Shown here in pieces: positions 34,192 to 43,338 of a stretch of 64,000 bases of DNA (positions within the stretch are counted from its first letter, which is position 1; every line of letters starts with the position of its first letter). The stretch is from Rhizobiales bacterium NRL2 (lineage in GTDB: Bacteria; Pseudomonadota; Alphaproteobacteria; Minwuiales; Minwuiaceae). The stretch lies in NCBI GenBank assembly GCA_001664005.1, contig CP016093.1:1805001-1869000 (forward strand). Direction: 5' to 3'. The notes under the pieces are model-generated. The model saw nothing but the letters and a program-made list of their open reading frames with translations, was not told the origin of the DNA and made no database searches. The translations under genes were made by a program, and so were the position numbers.

Positions 34192-34584
34192 GACTCACGA
34201 GCCGTGAACGGCACGGAAAATTCGGCTGAATAGCCCATCGTTTCTGGTCTCCCCGCTCATCGATAACGCGCAAGAAGGCCGCCAGGCCATGCCGAATATG
34301 CAGAGGCACCGGACATCCGGTTGTCAGGCAGGCCTTGGCTGAAGGCCCGGCCGATGCAATGTGCGCCAGGTTGGCTTTCCGACCGGCTCTCAGCGGCGCT
34401 TGAATGATCGTCGAACCTTTTCGACGACAGAAGGGCAGGCTCGTTCCGCCCGAATGTCACCGTCGTTTCCGGGCCTTCGCGGCCCGGGTTGGCCCGGATC
34501 CGGGCCATGACCAAAAGTTCCTTGCTCCGACCATCCCGACCGGCTGGGTCCCGCCACAATGGGTTCACGGCCTGAGCGAATGGA
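34192..34584. other. Intergenic stretch, partly duplicated
   Basis: About 390 bp between divergent EamA and dehydrogenase genes. Positions 34192-34330 are nearly identical to 63855-63993 and form the upstream part of the EamA duplication. No gene is recognised in the rest. Confidence 0.6.
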
Positions 34585-35691
34585 ATGAAGATCGGATTTT
34601 CTGCCCATGCGGGCGCTGAGTTGGAGCCGGATGCAGTGCCGAATGTCCTGACGCTTGTGCCGCTATCCGATACCGACCGGCAACGGATCGAGGCCGTCGA
34701 TCCGTCGGTCCGACTTGTTGACGCCGGCGGCTGGTTCGATGGCGAGTACCGCGAGACCTGGCCCCGATACGCGGTCGACCTCTATGTCGCGCCCGACAGT
34801 GCCGGCAAGGCCTCCCGCTCCGAACGCGATGCCCTGCTTGCCGAGGCCGGGATCGTTCTCGGCGGCTGGCCGTTCCCGCTCGATCTGCGCGCCCGGGCGC
34901 CGGGGCTCCGTTGGTTCCACCAGCGCCCGGCCGGGGCAAGCAACCTCCGGCTCGGCGATCTCTGGGGCAGTGACGTCATTGTCACGACTTCCCGCGGCCT
35001 GGCCAACGCGCTGCCGGCCGCGGAGTATGTCGTCGGCGGCATCCTGCACTTCGCCAGGGCCTTCGATCGGGCTGCGGCGGACCAGGCCAGCCGCCACGTC
35101 GACCGGCACGCCTATCGACCATGGCTGTTGGCGGGCAAGATTGTCTGCATTGTCGGCGCAGGCGGCATCGGCGCCGAAGCCGGCCGGCTGTGCGCCGCGC
35201 TCGGCATGCGCGTCGTGGGCACGCGGCGCCGTCCGCCCGAAGATGCCGATGACCGGCCGGAGGGCTTTGCCGAGATTGGCGGACCAAGGGACCTTCACAG
35301 GCTGCTGGAACAAAGCGATGTCGTGGCGATCTGCTGCCAGTGGACGCCCGAGACCACCCGCCTGGTCGATGCGGCAGCGCTGGCGGCGATGAAGCCAGGC
35401 GGGATCGTGATCAACATCGCCCGAGGGGAAATCGTCGACGAGGACGCGCTGGTTCAGGCGCTCGATGCCGGACAGCTCGGCGGGGCAGTGCTCGACGTCT
35501 ATGTGGGCGAGTTCGAGCATCCGCCGCCCGAACGGCTCTGGGCCCATCCGCGCATCCTCATGACGCCGCATACCTCGACCGGCAGCGATGTGAACCGCCA
35601 CCGGTCGATCGATCTCTTCTGCGAGAACCTTCGCGCATGGCTCGCGGGGCGCCCGCTTGCAAACGTCGTCGACTGGAGACGGGGCTATTGA
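34585..35691 (+). CDS. D-2-hydroxyacid dehydrogenase, NAD(P)-dependent
   Basis: A 368-residue enzyme. The NAD-binding domain has the Rossmann loop IVCIVGAGGIGAEAGRLCAA (about residue 185), the arginine-bearing VVINIARGEIVDEDAL-type motif, and the catalytic pair region near MTPHTSTGS with the active-site histidine. It interconverts a 2-oxoacid and a D-2-hydroxyacid. The N-terminal catalytic domain is longer than usual. It neighbours the Liv-type transporter on the opposite strand, so it may act on the imported compound (inference). Confidence 0.85.
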   Translation: MKIGFSAHAGAELEPDAVPNVLTLVPLSDTDRQRIEAVDPSVRLVDAGGWFDGEYRETWPRYAVDLYVAPDSAGKASRSERDALLAEAGIVLGGWPFPLDLRARAPGLRWFHQRPAGASNLRLGDLWGSDVIVTTSRGLANALPAAEYVVGGILHFARAFDRAAADQASRHVDRHAYRPWLLAGKIVCIVGAGGIGAEAGRLCAALGMRVVGTRRRPPEDADDRPEGFAEIGGPRDLHRLLEQSDVVAICCQWTPETTRLVDAAALAAMKPGGIVINIARGEIVDEDALVQALDAGQLGGAVLDVYVGEFEHPPPERLWAHPRILMTPHTSTGSDVNRHRSIDLFCENLRAWLAGRPLANVVDWRRGY

Positions 35692-35767
35692 TCCGACATG
35701 GATTCCGGTCTAGCCGCCGCCGTATCAAGACTCGGCGGGAGAGGATCAGCCCGACCCGGAACAGCGC

Positions 35768-35822
35768 CAACTGTAGGTTAAATCCTCGTCAAACCTGTCC
35801 AACGGACAGGGTATATCTCACA
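35768..35822. repeat. IS-end-like repeat, left copy
   Basis: About 50 bp matching 44352-44405 in inverted orientation at about 80 % identity, including the exact block CAAACCTGTCCAACGGA. The right copy is joined to a broken IS3 transposase gene, so this is probably the end of a lost element. The two copies bracket the Liv cluster and its regulator. Confidence 0.55.
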
Positions 35823-35841
35823 CAGTATCTGGATTGATCCA

Positions 35842-36933
35842 CTAATTCGTCGAGTGAACTTCCTCACTGTCTCGCTTCAGGCGCAGGCGCAGTCTTCCGA
35901 CGATGCCCATTGGAAAGAAATAGACGCTGAGGATAAACAGGACGCCGAGCCAGAGTAGCCAGCGGTCGGGCTGCAGTAGCCCGGGGAGGAACGGCAAATC
36001 GCTGGTCGCCTCGGCGGCGGCACCCATCAGGCCCTGTAGGTAGTTCCGGGCTAGAACGAGGATCGTCGCGCCCAAAACGGCTCCGTACATGGTCCCCATT
36101 CCGCCGATGACTACCATCAGCAGGATGTCGATCATGATGTCGAGCGAGAGTGTGGTCTGGGGGCCGGTATAGCGCAGCCACAACGCCATCAGGACGCCGG
36201 CAACGGCCGCCATCGCGGCGGAGAGGCAAGTGGCGATGGTGCGGTAGTGAACGGTGCGGTAGCCGACGGCTTCGGCACGGAAGGCGTTCTCGCGAATTGC
36301 CAGCAACACCCGCCCGAAGGGAGAGTTGACAACGCGGAGCATGAACAGGAAGGCGGCGAGCGAAACGGTCACGACGAGGTAGTAGGAAATCAGCTTGCCG
36401 TCGAGCCGGACACCAAAAAGGCGTCCTTCGGCCCATTTGAAGCCCGGCGTCAGCTCCCGTGGTACACTGTAGCTCAGCCCGTCTTCGCCACCGGTCAGTT
36501 GGTAGAGTTGCGAAACCAGGATCGCAAAGGCGCTGGCGACGGCGAGTGTCACCATGGCGAAGAAGATCGCCTTCACCCGGAGCGAGAAGAGCCCGATGAC
36601 GAAGGCGAGAACCACGGCGAGCAGGATCCCACCGGCGGCGCCGAGTGCCACGGCGCCCCAGATTGGACCCGAATTGGTCAGCGACAGGGCAACGCCATAG
36701 GCGCCAATGCCGAAGAACATGGTATGTGCGAACGAGACAATGCCGGTATAGCCCAGCAGCAGGTCGTAGCTGCCAACCAGCACGATGAAAATGGCAATTC
36801 GTGCGGCGGTGTCGAGCGAGCGCGTGCCGGGAAACAGAAACGGCGCCAGGACGAGGCCGATGAGGATCGCCAGAAGGACCACGGTGAGCGCGCGGCTGCG
36901 GGGCAGGTCGCCGGAAAGGAGTCGTGTCAGCAT
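35842..36933 (-). CDS. livM: Branched-chain amino-acid-type ABC transporter permease LivM
   Basis: A 363-residue permease with about ten membrane segments. Typical parts are AARIAIFIVLVGSYDLLLGYTG, the SFAHTMFFGIGAYG start of the LivM fold, and the cytoplasmic coupling loop FGRVLLAIRENAFRAEAVGY. It is the last gene of a five-gene Liv-type cluster, 10 bp after livH. The true substrate is unknown; Liv-type systems also import amides, aromatics and urea. Confidence 0.9.
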   Translation of the reverse strand: MLTRLLSGDLPRSRALTVVLLAILIGLVLAPFLFPGTRSLDTAARIAIFIVLVGSYDLLLGYTGIVSFAHTMFFGIGAYGVALSLTNSGPIWGAVALGAAGGILLAVVLAFVIGLFSLRVKAIFFAMVTLAVASAFAILVSQLYQLTGGEDGLSYSVPRELTPGFKWAEGRLFGVRLDGKLISYYLVVTVSLAAFLFMLRVVNSPFGRVLLAIRENAFRAEAVGYRTVHYRTIATCLSAAMAAVAGVLMALWLRYTGPQTTLSLDIMIDILLMVVIGGMGTMYGAVLGATILVLARNYLQGLMGAAAEATSDLPFLPGLLQPDRWLLWLGVLFILSVYFFPMGIVGRLRLRLKRDSEEVHSTN

Positions 36934-36943
36934 CGGGCGTTCC

Positions 36944-37981
36944 TCACTGGCTGCCGGCGACGGGATAGAGACCTTGGGGCCGCCACATCAGAATCAGCAC
37001 CATCAGCAGGATGTTGGAACCGAGCGCAACCGTGGGCGCCAGGTAGCCGGTGTAGTTGGCAATCAGGCCGACAAGAAGAGCGCCGATGAAGCAGCCCTCG
37101 ACCGAGCCCAGCCCGCCGATGATCACGACGATGAAGACGAGAATCATGTTGTCCATGCCCATGCGGGCAAATACCAGCTGGTCGTATAGCCCCCACATCA
37201 CGCCACCGAGGCCAGCGAGTGCCGAGCCGGCGACGAAGACGGCGACGAACACCAGAGTGACGCGGTAACCCAGCGCCTCGACCATCTCGCGGTTTTCGAC
37301 CCCGGCGCGGATGATCAGGCCGATCTTGGTGCGCTTCAGCACCGCGCGCAGGCCGAGAAAGATGCCGATCCCCAGGAGCGCGGCGAACAGTCGGTACTTT
37401 TCGAAGCCGAACTCGCCCATGGTGAAGGAACCGCGGAGGGTCGCCGGTTGCTCGATCGGAATCTCGTTCGGGCCCCAGACCACGTGGATGAGCTGCTCGA
37501 CTACGATCAGTCCGCCCATGGTGATGAGGATCTGCTTAAGGTGATGGCCGTAGACGGGCATGACGATCACACGCTCGAAGACCCATCCCAGCGCGCCAGT
37601 TACCAGCGCTGCCGCAGTGATCGCGGCGGCCATGGCGACCAGGTTCAGCGTCACCGAGTCGGCGGCTAGATATTCGGGGAAAACGCCGCGCAATACCGTT
37701 ACGCCGACGAAGGCCCCCAGGGCGATGAAGGCCCCGTGGCCGAAGTTCAGCACGTCCATCAGGCCGAAGACCAGCGTCAGGCCGGAGGCCATGACGAAGA
37801 TCATCATACCCATGGCGAGGCCCGCCAGGGTCAGCGTCAGCCAAGTCGGCAGGGAGCCGATGGCCAGCAGCGCGGCCAGGGCGAGGATGATTGGCGCCAG
37901 CACCGGCAAAGCCTCGCCGGTCAGGCGGTCCATCAGCGGCGCGCGCGGCGCCGAATCGTCGTTGCGGTTCATCACACTCAC
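36944..37981 (-). CDS. livH: Branched-chain amino-acid-type ABC transporter permease LivH
   Basis: A 345-residue permease with about nine membrane segments. LivH marks include SGLTLVFGLMDVLNFGHGAF, the loop LKRTKIGLIIRAGVENREMV and VFIVVIIGGLGSVEGCFIGA. The GTG start at 37981 has GGAGGG upstream and overlaps the livF stop; ATG 37972 is an alternative. It has a longer N-terminus than E. coli LivH. Confidence 0.9.
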   Translation of the reverse strand: MSVMNRNDDSAPRAPLMDRLTGEALPVLAPIILALAALLAIGSLPTWLTLTLAGLAMGMMIFVMASGLTLVFGLMDVLNFGHGAFIALGAFVGVTVLRGVFPEYLAADSVTLNLVAMAAAITAAALVTGALGWVFERVIVMPVYGHHLKQILITMGGLIVVEQLIHVVWGPNEIPIEQPATLRGSFTMGEFGFEKYRLFAALLGIGIFLGLRAVLKRTKIGLIIRAGVENREMVEALGYRVTLVFVAVFVAGSALAGLGGVMWGLYDQLVFARMGMDNMILVFIVVIIGGLGSVEGCFIGALLVGLIANYTGYLAPTVALGSNILLMVLILMWRPQGLYPVAGSQ

Positions 37982-38703
37982 AGGGAGCCCTCCAACGAAA
38001 GGCCCAGCAGCCGCCCCTGCAACTCCGGATCGGCGGCCAGTTCGGCCATTGCGCCGGCGTGGACGATATGACCGTCATCCATTACTGCGACGCTGTCGCC
38101 GACGCGTTCGGCCATGTGAAAGCTCTGCTCGACCATGAGGACCGTGGTTTCCTGCTTCAGCTCGCTGAAGGCGTCGATCAGCGCGCCGACGATGGCGGGG
38201 GCGAGACCCTTGGTGGGTTCGTCGACCAGCAATAGCCGGCAGGGCTCGATCACCGCGCGCGCGACCGCCAGCATCTGCTTCTGACCGCCTGAGAGATTGC
38301 CGGCCGGCCAGTCCCAGAACTTCTTCAGGGCTGGAAACACTCCCCAGATCCAGTCCAGGCGGTCGGAGTCCATGGGGCCGGAGCGGGCGGCGAGGCTCAT
38401 GTTCTCGCGTACGGTCAGCCCGGCGAAGATGCCCATGTTCTCCGGCACGTAGGCGATGCCCAGCCGCGCGATCGCCGGTGTCGGAATCGCCTGAATCGGC
38501 TGGCCGTCAAAGATCACCTCACCGGCGGAGGCGCGCCAGAGGCCCATGATCGTGCGCATGGTCGTGGTCTTTCCGGCGCCGTTGCGGCCCAGCAGCATCG
38601 AAACGCCGCCCCGGGGAACCTGAAAATCCACGCCCTGCAGGATGTGGTAGTGGCCGATATGGGTGTGGACGCCGGAGAGACGGAGGATGGGATCGTCAGA
38701 CAC
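37978..38703 (-). CDS. livF: Liv-type ABC transporter ATP-binding protein LivF
   Basis: A 241-residue ATPase with Walker A LLGRNGAGKTTTMRTIMG, signature NLSGGQKQMLAVARA and Walker B LLLVDEPTKGLAP. Short length, and the LSGGQKQ form with GLAP after Walker B, fit LivF. The start overlaps livG by 8 bp. It supplies one of the two nucleotide-binding sites. Confidence 0.92.
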   Translation of the reverse strand: MSDDPILRLSGVHTHIGHYHILQGVDFQVPRGGVSMLLGRNGAGKTTTMRTIMGLWRASAGEVIFDGQPIQAIPTPAIARLGIAYVPENMGIFAGLTVRENMSLAARSGPMDSDRLDWIWGVFPALKKFWDWPAGNLSGGQKQMLAVARAVIEPCRLLLVDEPTKGLAPAIVGALIDAFSELKQETTVLMVEQSFHMAERVGDSVAVMDDGHIVHAGAMAELAADPELQGRLLGLSLEGSL

Positions 38704-39472
38704 GATCGGCCACCCCCGTGCCCAAATAGGCCTCTTGCACGATCGGCGAATTCATCACCTCGGCGGGATCGCCGTCGGCGACCAGGTAGCCGTGATGCAG
38801 CACGACGATACGGTCGGCCAGGGTGCGGATCACGTCCATCTTGTGCTCCACCAGAAGAATGGTGCGGTTGGCGTCGGCCTTCATCTGCTGGATCAGATTC
38901 AGAATGACCGGCACCTCATCCATGCTCATGCCCGCTGTCGGTTCGTCGAACATCAGCACTTGACGGTCCAGCGCGATCAAGATGGCGACCTCCAGCTTGC
39001 GCTGATCGCCGTGGGGTAGGGAAGCGGCGGCAGCGTCAGCGCGCGCCAGCAGGCCAACGCGATCGAGCACAGCCTCGGCTTCCTCGATCAGGCCCGTGTT
39101 GCGGGACGCCATGGACAGCAGGTCGAAGCCCAGCCCCTTGCGCGCCTGCACCGCCAGCCGCACGTTCTCCCTCACAGTCAGGTTCGGGAACAGGTTGGTG
39201 AGCTGGAAGGCCCGGCCCATGCCGCGGCGGGTCCGTGCGGGCGCCGAGAGGCGGGTGACATCCTCGCCGTTCAGCAGCACCTGTCCGGTATGGGCCGGTA
39301 GCTGCCCGGACATGAGGTTGAAATAGGTCGTCTTGCCGGCCCCGTTGGGTCCGACGATCGCGGTCAGTGTGCCGCGGCCGAAGGCACAGCTCACGTTGTT
39401 GACCGCGATATGGCCACCGAAGCGGATCGTCAGGCCGCGGGTTTCCACGACCGGCTGCTGGTCATTCGCCAT
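38696..39472 (-). CDS. livG: Liv-type ABC transporter ATP-binding protein LivG
   Basis: A 258-residue ATPase with Walker A IVGPNGAGKTTYFNLMSG and Walker B VLMFDEPTAGMS. The signature motif is degenerate: LPHGDQRKLEVA replaces the usual LSGGQQR-like form, as is common in LivG. The terminal extension after the D-loop is present. A hairpin separates it from the binding-protein gene upstream. Confidence 0.92.
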   Translation of the reverse strand: MANDQQPVVETRGLTIRFGGHIAVNNVSCAFGRGTLTAIVGPNGAGKTTYFNLMSGQLPAHTGQVLLNGEDVTRLSAPARTRRGMGRAFQLTNLFPNLTVRENVRLAVQARKGLGFDLLSMASRNTGLIEEAEAVLDRVGLLARADAAAASLPHGDQRKLEVAILIALDRQVLMFDEPTAGMSMDEVPVILNLIQQMKADANRTILLVEHKMDVIRTLADRIVVLHHGYLVADGDPAEVMNSPIVQEAYLGTGVADRV

Positions 39473-39504
39473 GGCTCGGCGTCTCTCCCCTCGCGGGCCA
39501 AGGA

Positions 39505-39534
39505 CCGCCCCGGGCGTAGATTTACCCGGGGCGG
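39505..39534 (-). terminator. Hairpin between binding protein and livG (attenuator)
   Basis: CCGCCCCGGG pairs perfectly with CCCGGGGCGG around a 10-base loop. Hairpins in this position commonly protect or partly end the message after the binding-protein gene, giving it higher expression than the membrane parts. Confidence 0.6.
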
Positions 39535-39553
39535 CCGGTCCTCCGGCGTGATC

Positions 39554-40735
39554 CTAGTTCCGGACCGGGACATCCATCTCGTCGATCTCGATGACGTCGA
39601 CGAGCTTAGGCACGGCCCACTCGACGCCCTCTTCGATCGCGATCTTGAAGTGATACATTTCCTGCAATGCCTGATGATCCTCGGCGCGGAAGATCATCTT
39701 GCCCTTGGGCGTCTGGAACTCCATACCTTCCATGGCATTGATCAGCGCCTCGGTCTCGGTCGAGCCGGCCTTGCGGATCGCCTCGACGATGGCGATGCCA
39801 GCCGCCATGCCGCCGGCTGTGAAGAAGTCCGGCGGGCTGTCGAACCGCTCCTGGTGGGTCTTCACCAGCCAGTCGTTAACCGGGTTCTGCGGGATCTCGT
39901 AGTAGTAGTAGGCGGCGCCTTCCATGCCGGGCGCGACTTTGTAGGCCACCAGGGCGGGCAGGATATTGCCGCCGGTCGCCAGTTCGATGCCGAAGCGGCT
40001 CGGTTCCATCGCTGCCAGCTTGCCCAGCGGGTTGCCCTTCCCGGCCCAGATCATCCAGATGATCTTGCGGCCTTCCTCGTCCTTCAGCGCGTCGAAGATG
40101 CGCTGTGCATGAGAGGTGAAGTCCGTGGTGTCCTGGGGCGCGTACTCCTCATGCACCAGCTCGGCCCCGGAACCCGCCAGCGCTTCCTTGAAGGCGGCGA
40201 CGCCGTCGCGGCCGAAGGCGTAGTCCTGCGCGAGGGTGGCGATCTTCACGCCCGGCTTGCCGATGGCGACCGCATTGGCGATGGCGTCCTGCGAGGAATT
40301 GCGGCCAGTCCGGAAGATGTAGCGGTTCCAGGCGCTGCCGGTGATGCTGTCGGCCACCGCCGGCTCGACCAGCAAGATCTTCTGGTACTCCTGCGCGACC
40401 GGCAGCATGGCCAGCGCCACACCCGAACTCACGGGGCCGATGGCTATGTCAGCCTCGTCGTCGCCATAGGCTTCGGCTAGCAGTGCGCGGCCCTGGTCCG
40501 GCTTCAGCTGGGTGTCCTTCTCTATCACCTCGATCTTCTGGCCCAGGACCTCCATGGTCCCCTCGGTGGCGTACTCGAGGCCCAGCATCAGTCCCCGGTG
40601 CGACTGCTGGGCGTAGGCTTCAAGCGGGCCGGTCTTGCCGTAGATGTGGGCGATCTTGACGGTGTCGTCGGCCAGCGACATGCCGGCCCCAACCATTGTG
40701 GCGGCCATCGCGGCGGCGCCGAGCAAGCGTCTCAT
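39554..40735 (-). CDS. Liv-type periplasmic substrate-binding protein
   Basis: A 393-residue Peripla_BP_6-type protein. A signal peptide (RRLLGAAAMAATMVGAG) is followed by VKIAHIYGKTGPLEAYAQQS, VIEKDTQLKPDQGRALLAEA and VEAIRKAGS. It captures the substrate for the Liv-type transporter. The ATG at 40735 follows GGAGGAAA; longer upstream codons are a read-through. Just upstream is a sigma-54 promoter and two palindromic sites, so this gene leads the operon. Confidence 0.9.
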   Translation of the reverse strand: MRRLLGAAAMAATMVGAGMSLADDTVKIAHIYGKTGPLEAYAQQSHRGLMLGLEYATEGTMEVLGQKIEVIEKDTQLKPDQGRALLAEAYGDDEADIAIGPVSSGVALAMLPVAQEYQKILLVEPAVADSITGSAWNRYIFRTGRNSSQDAIANAVAIGKPGVKIATLAQDYAFGRDGVAAFKEALAGSGAELVHEEYAPQDTTDFTSHAQRIFDALKDEEGRKIIWMIWAGKGNPLGKLAAMEPSRFGIELATGGNILPALVAYKVAPGMEGAAYYYYEIPQNPVNDWLVKTHQERFDSPPDFFTAGGMAAGIAIVEAIRKAGSTETEALINAMEGMEFQTPKGKMIFRAEDHQALQEMYHFKIAIEEGVEWAVPKLVDVIEIDEMDVPVRN

Positions 40736-40795
40736 TGGGTTTCCTCCACTTATCTCCCTTGGCCGCACGCGCATGGCGTGAGGCTGGACACCAGT

Positions 40796-40812
40796 TGGCA
40801 AGCCGCGTGCCA
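40796..40812 (-). promoter_or_regulatory. Sigma-54 (-24/-12) promoter of the Liv cluster
   Basis: On the minus strand the sequence reads TGGCACGCGGCTTGCCA: TGGCAC, a 5 bp gap, then TTGC, the canonical RpoN spacing. It lies about 60 bp before the binding-protein start codon. The adjacent gene encodes a sigma-54 activator. Confidence 0.8.
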
Positions 40813-40877
40813 TAGCATTGATGCCAATCTTTTCAATGACTTGGACCGTCACTGCCCCGATAAGTCGACAGGGCTGA

Positions 40878-40895
40878 TGTCCGTTCTGCCGGACG
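40878..40895. promoter_or_regulatory. Proximal palindromic activator site (putative)
   Basis: TGTCCG-N6-CGGACG, about 66 bp upstream of the sigma-54 promoter. It shares its arms with the 40978 site, exactly 100 bp away. Confidence 0.55.
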
Positions 40896-40960
40896 GCCGC
40901 AAGAAAAGCGGATAAATCACTTAGTGAAATCAACGCGGTGGCTTCTGATTGTCTGGAAGA

Positions 40961-42481
40961 TCAGACAGCTTTCCGCCTGTCCGATGTTTCGGACATGATG
41001 CCGTGGCTGGCGAGCTTGGCGTAGAACTGGGCCCGGGATATTCCGAGGCGCCGGGCCGCTTCGGCCTTGACGCCATTGGTCTGTTCCAGCGCGTGACGGA
41101 TAGCGGCGTCCTCCGCTTCTGCCAGCACCTCACGCATCGGCCGGATCTCCCCGGCCGGCTTCGTTGAGACCTGCTGAGCGGCCGATCGGGGCCGGGGCAG
41201 CAGGCCGTCGAAATCATCGGGGCCGAGAACATCCGTGTCGACGGCGGCCGCGGCCTGTTCCAGTACATTGCGCAGCTCGCGCACATTGCCAGGCCAGTTG
41301 TGCGCGGCCAGGCGATGGAAGGCGTCGGCGGCAACGTCGCGGGGCGCACCGCCGGCCCGGTGTGCCATGTCTTCGAGCAGCGTCTCGCACAGCAGGGGCA
41401 GATCGTTCAGCCGTTCGCGCAGCGGCGGCACCGTGACCGGCAGGACATTTAGACGATAGTAGAGATCGGCCCGGAACTCGCCGCGGTCAACCATGGCCTT
41501 CAGGTCACGGCTAGTGGCGCTGATGATCCGCACGTCCACGGCGATTACCCTGTTGGCGCCCAGCGGCTCGATCTCCTGCTCTTGCAGCACACGCAGCAGC
41601 TTGGCTTGCAGGGGAGGCGGCATGTCGCCGATCTCGTCGAGAAAGAGCGTGCCGCCGTCGGCGAGCAGGATCTTCCCTTCGCGACCCTGGCGGCCGACGC
41701 CGGTATAGGCACCGGGGGCCGCTCCGAACAGTTCCGATTCCAGAAGGGTTTCCGGAATCGCGGCTACATTGACGCGCACCATGGGACGTTGCGCACGAGG
41801 AGAGGTGGCGTGGATCGCGTGTGCCAGCAGTTCCTTGCCGGTGCCTGTTTCACCATAGAGCAGCACCGCCGCGTCCCGCTCGGCCGCCCGGCGGGCGTGG
41901 CGCTTGAGTTGACGGACGGCGTCCGTGGCGCCGACGAAGCTGCCGAAGCGATACTTTGCGCGCCGGCTCTCGGCCAGTTCCCGGCGGGTGGTCTCCAGTT
42001 CGCTCTGGAGTTGCTGGAAGCGGTTGACCAGCGGCTTCAGTGACTGCAGACGGTCGAACAGGATCACCCCTATGGCGCCCAGCAGCCGACCGTCCTCGCC
42101 GCGCAGGGGAATGCGGGAGACGGTAAGCTGACGGTTGCCCAGGTCGATGATGTCCAGCAGATCGGCGCGTCCAGAATCCAAGACACGGCGCATCTCCGAA
42201 TGCGGGATGACGTCTTCGACCGGCTTGCCCTCCACCGGATCGACGCCGTTCCATCCCAACAGCGCCTTGAACTTGTCGTTCATCCAGGAAATGCGGCCGC
42301 GCGTATCGACGGCGAAGGCGCCCTCGTACATGGAATCGAACAGGTCGATCATCGCCTGTGCCGCTTGGCGTCGAATCTCCGCCTCACCGATCGCGCGAAA
42401 GCCCAAGCCTGTCCTCTCTGTCGGAATGCGGACCCAGGACAGCAATGTCTGGATTCCCGAACAATCTAGGCGCCGGGCCAT
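40961..42481 (-). CDS. Sigma-54-dependent transcriptional activator (PAS-AAA+-Fis)
   Basis: A 506-residue NtrC-family regulator. A PAS domain (about residues 45-150, with MYEGAFAVDTRGRISWMN) is followed by the AAA+ domain: Walker A LYGETGTGKELLAHAIH, the sigma-54 contact loop as GAYTGV rather than GAFTGA, and Walker B GTLFLDEIGDMP. The C-terminal Fis-type helix-turn-helix is KAEAARRLGISRAQFYAKL. The start is uncertain: ATG 42481 is chosen, with a longer frame upstream. It most likely activates the adjacent Liv operon. Confidence 0.88.
   Translation of the reverse strand: MARRLDCSGIQTLLSWVRIPTERTGLGFRAIGEAEIRRQAAQAMIDLFDSMYEGAFAVDTRGRISWMNDKFKALLGWNGVDPVEGKPVEDVIPHSEMRRVLDSGRADLLDIIDLGNRQLTVSRIPLRGEDGRLLGAIGVILFDRLQSLKPLVNRFQQLQSELETTRRELAESRRAKYRFGSFVGATDAVRQLKRHARRAAERDAAVLLYGETGTGKELLAHAIHATSPRAQRPMVRVNVAAIPETLLESELFGAAPGAYTGVGRQGREGKILLADGGTLFLDEIGDMPPPLQAKLLRVLQEQEIEPLGANRVIAVDVRIISATSRDLKAMVDRGEFRADLYYRLNVLPVTVPPLRERLNDLPLLCETLLEDMAHRAGGAPRDVAADAFHRLAAHNWPGNVRELRNVLEQAAAAVDTDVLGPDDFDGLLPRPRSAAQQVSTKPAGEIRPMREVLAEAEDAAIRHALEQTNGVKAEAARRLGISRAQFYAKLASHGIMSETSDRRKAV
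40978..40995. promoter_or_regulatory. Distal palindromic activator site (putative)
   Basis: TGTCCGATGTTTCGGACA, a perfect palindrome with 6 bp arms and a 6 bp centre. It falls within the last codons of the activator gene, about 166 bp upstream of the sigma-54 promoter, a usual distance for an enhancer site. Confidence 0.55.
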
Positions 42482-42777
42482 CCTTGTGACAACTCTATTC
42501 TGGGTCGATGGATCGTCCGTCCACACACATCCTTGGGCGATCAGCCACCGGCCCCGAAACGATCGTCCCAGCTGATCCAGCCTCCCACTGTGTGAAGATC
42601 TTGGCCCGGTCAGCCGTCCCTGGAGAATGCCGCGATGCTTACATAAGCCGTGGCTGCGCCTCCGGGGTCTCGTCAACGGCAGATTGGCGCGAGCGACGTC
42701 AGCGGCGTAAGTGTCAAGTCTTCAGCAAAAATCGACGAGATCCTCGCGTTCACGCCGGTAATGGCGGATGCGGTGGT

Positions 42778-43194
42778 TTAGGGTCGCAACGGAGGGGACG
42801 TAAAACCGGCGGCCTTGCAGGCATGGTCGAACTGGCGTTGGATTTCAGTCTCACGGGTGTCGTCCCCGCAGATGGTCGGCAGCGTCGCCTTCCACCTGGC
42901 CCAGATGTCGAAGAGATAGAACAGCAGTATGTCCCGACCTTTGGAGCCCCGCGGGCCGAACCGGGGTCTCTCTGCGAACGCCGCGGCGCGCTCCAGTATG
43001 GGCACGTCCGCGGGGCCACAGGCTGAGAGGAACTGCCTCGGAGAGAGGTGAGTAAATGGCTGCTGCTCTGAGTCTGAGGCAAGGGGTATCTCGTCCAGTG
43101 CCATGGCAATCCACAGCAGGACGCCGTCCGGCCAATGGCGGTTGCCGACGATGTCCGGTTCGCAGTAGGTGATGGTGCCGATCTCGTAATCAGC
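42778..43194 (-). pseudogene. Truncated unknown gene (start lost)
   Basis: An open frame on the minus strand of about 138 codons. An internal ATG at 43104 would give 108 residues, but the protein-like sequence continues upstream (EIGTITYCEPDIVGN) to a stop with no usable start, so the N-terminus was probably lost. Later parts (DILLFYLFDIWARWKATLP, TEIQRQFDHACKAAGF) look like a real globular protein. No family is recognised. Confidence 0.45.
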
Positions 43195-43338
43195 GGGTCA
43201 CAGATTCGAATACTGTTGAGAGCAACAATAATTTCGATGATCTATTATAAAAATCAATCAACCTCAAAAATAATTCTTAAGCGCATAGTAATTGAAAATG
43301 GCAACTTCGACGTATGCGGCGAGGCGGGGAATGAACGG
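43195..43338. other. AT-rich gap with no gene
   Basis: A markedly AT-rich stretch between the truncated gene and the small exported protein, with runs such as CTATTATAAAAATCAATCAA. No gene or clear signal is seen; the composition suggests foreign origin. Confidence 0.4.

Noticed and set aside
39410-40480. A 356-codon frame on the + strand across the Liv binding-protein gene
   Set aside because: Antisense to a recognised gene with signal peptide; no domain or ribosome site.
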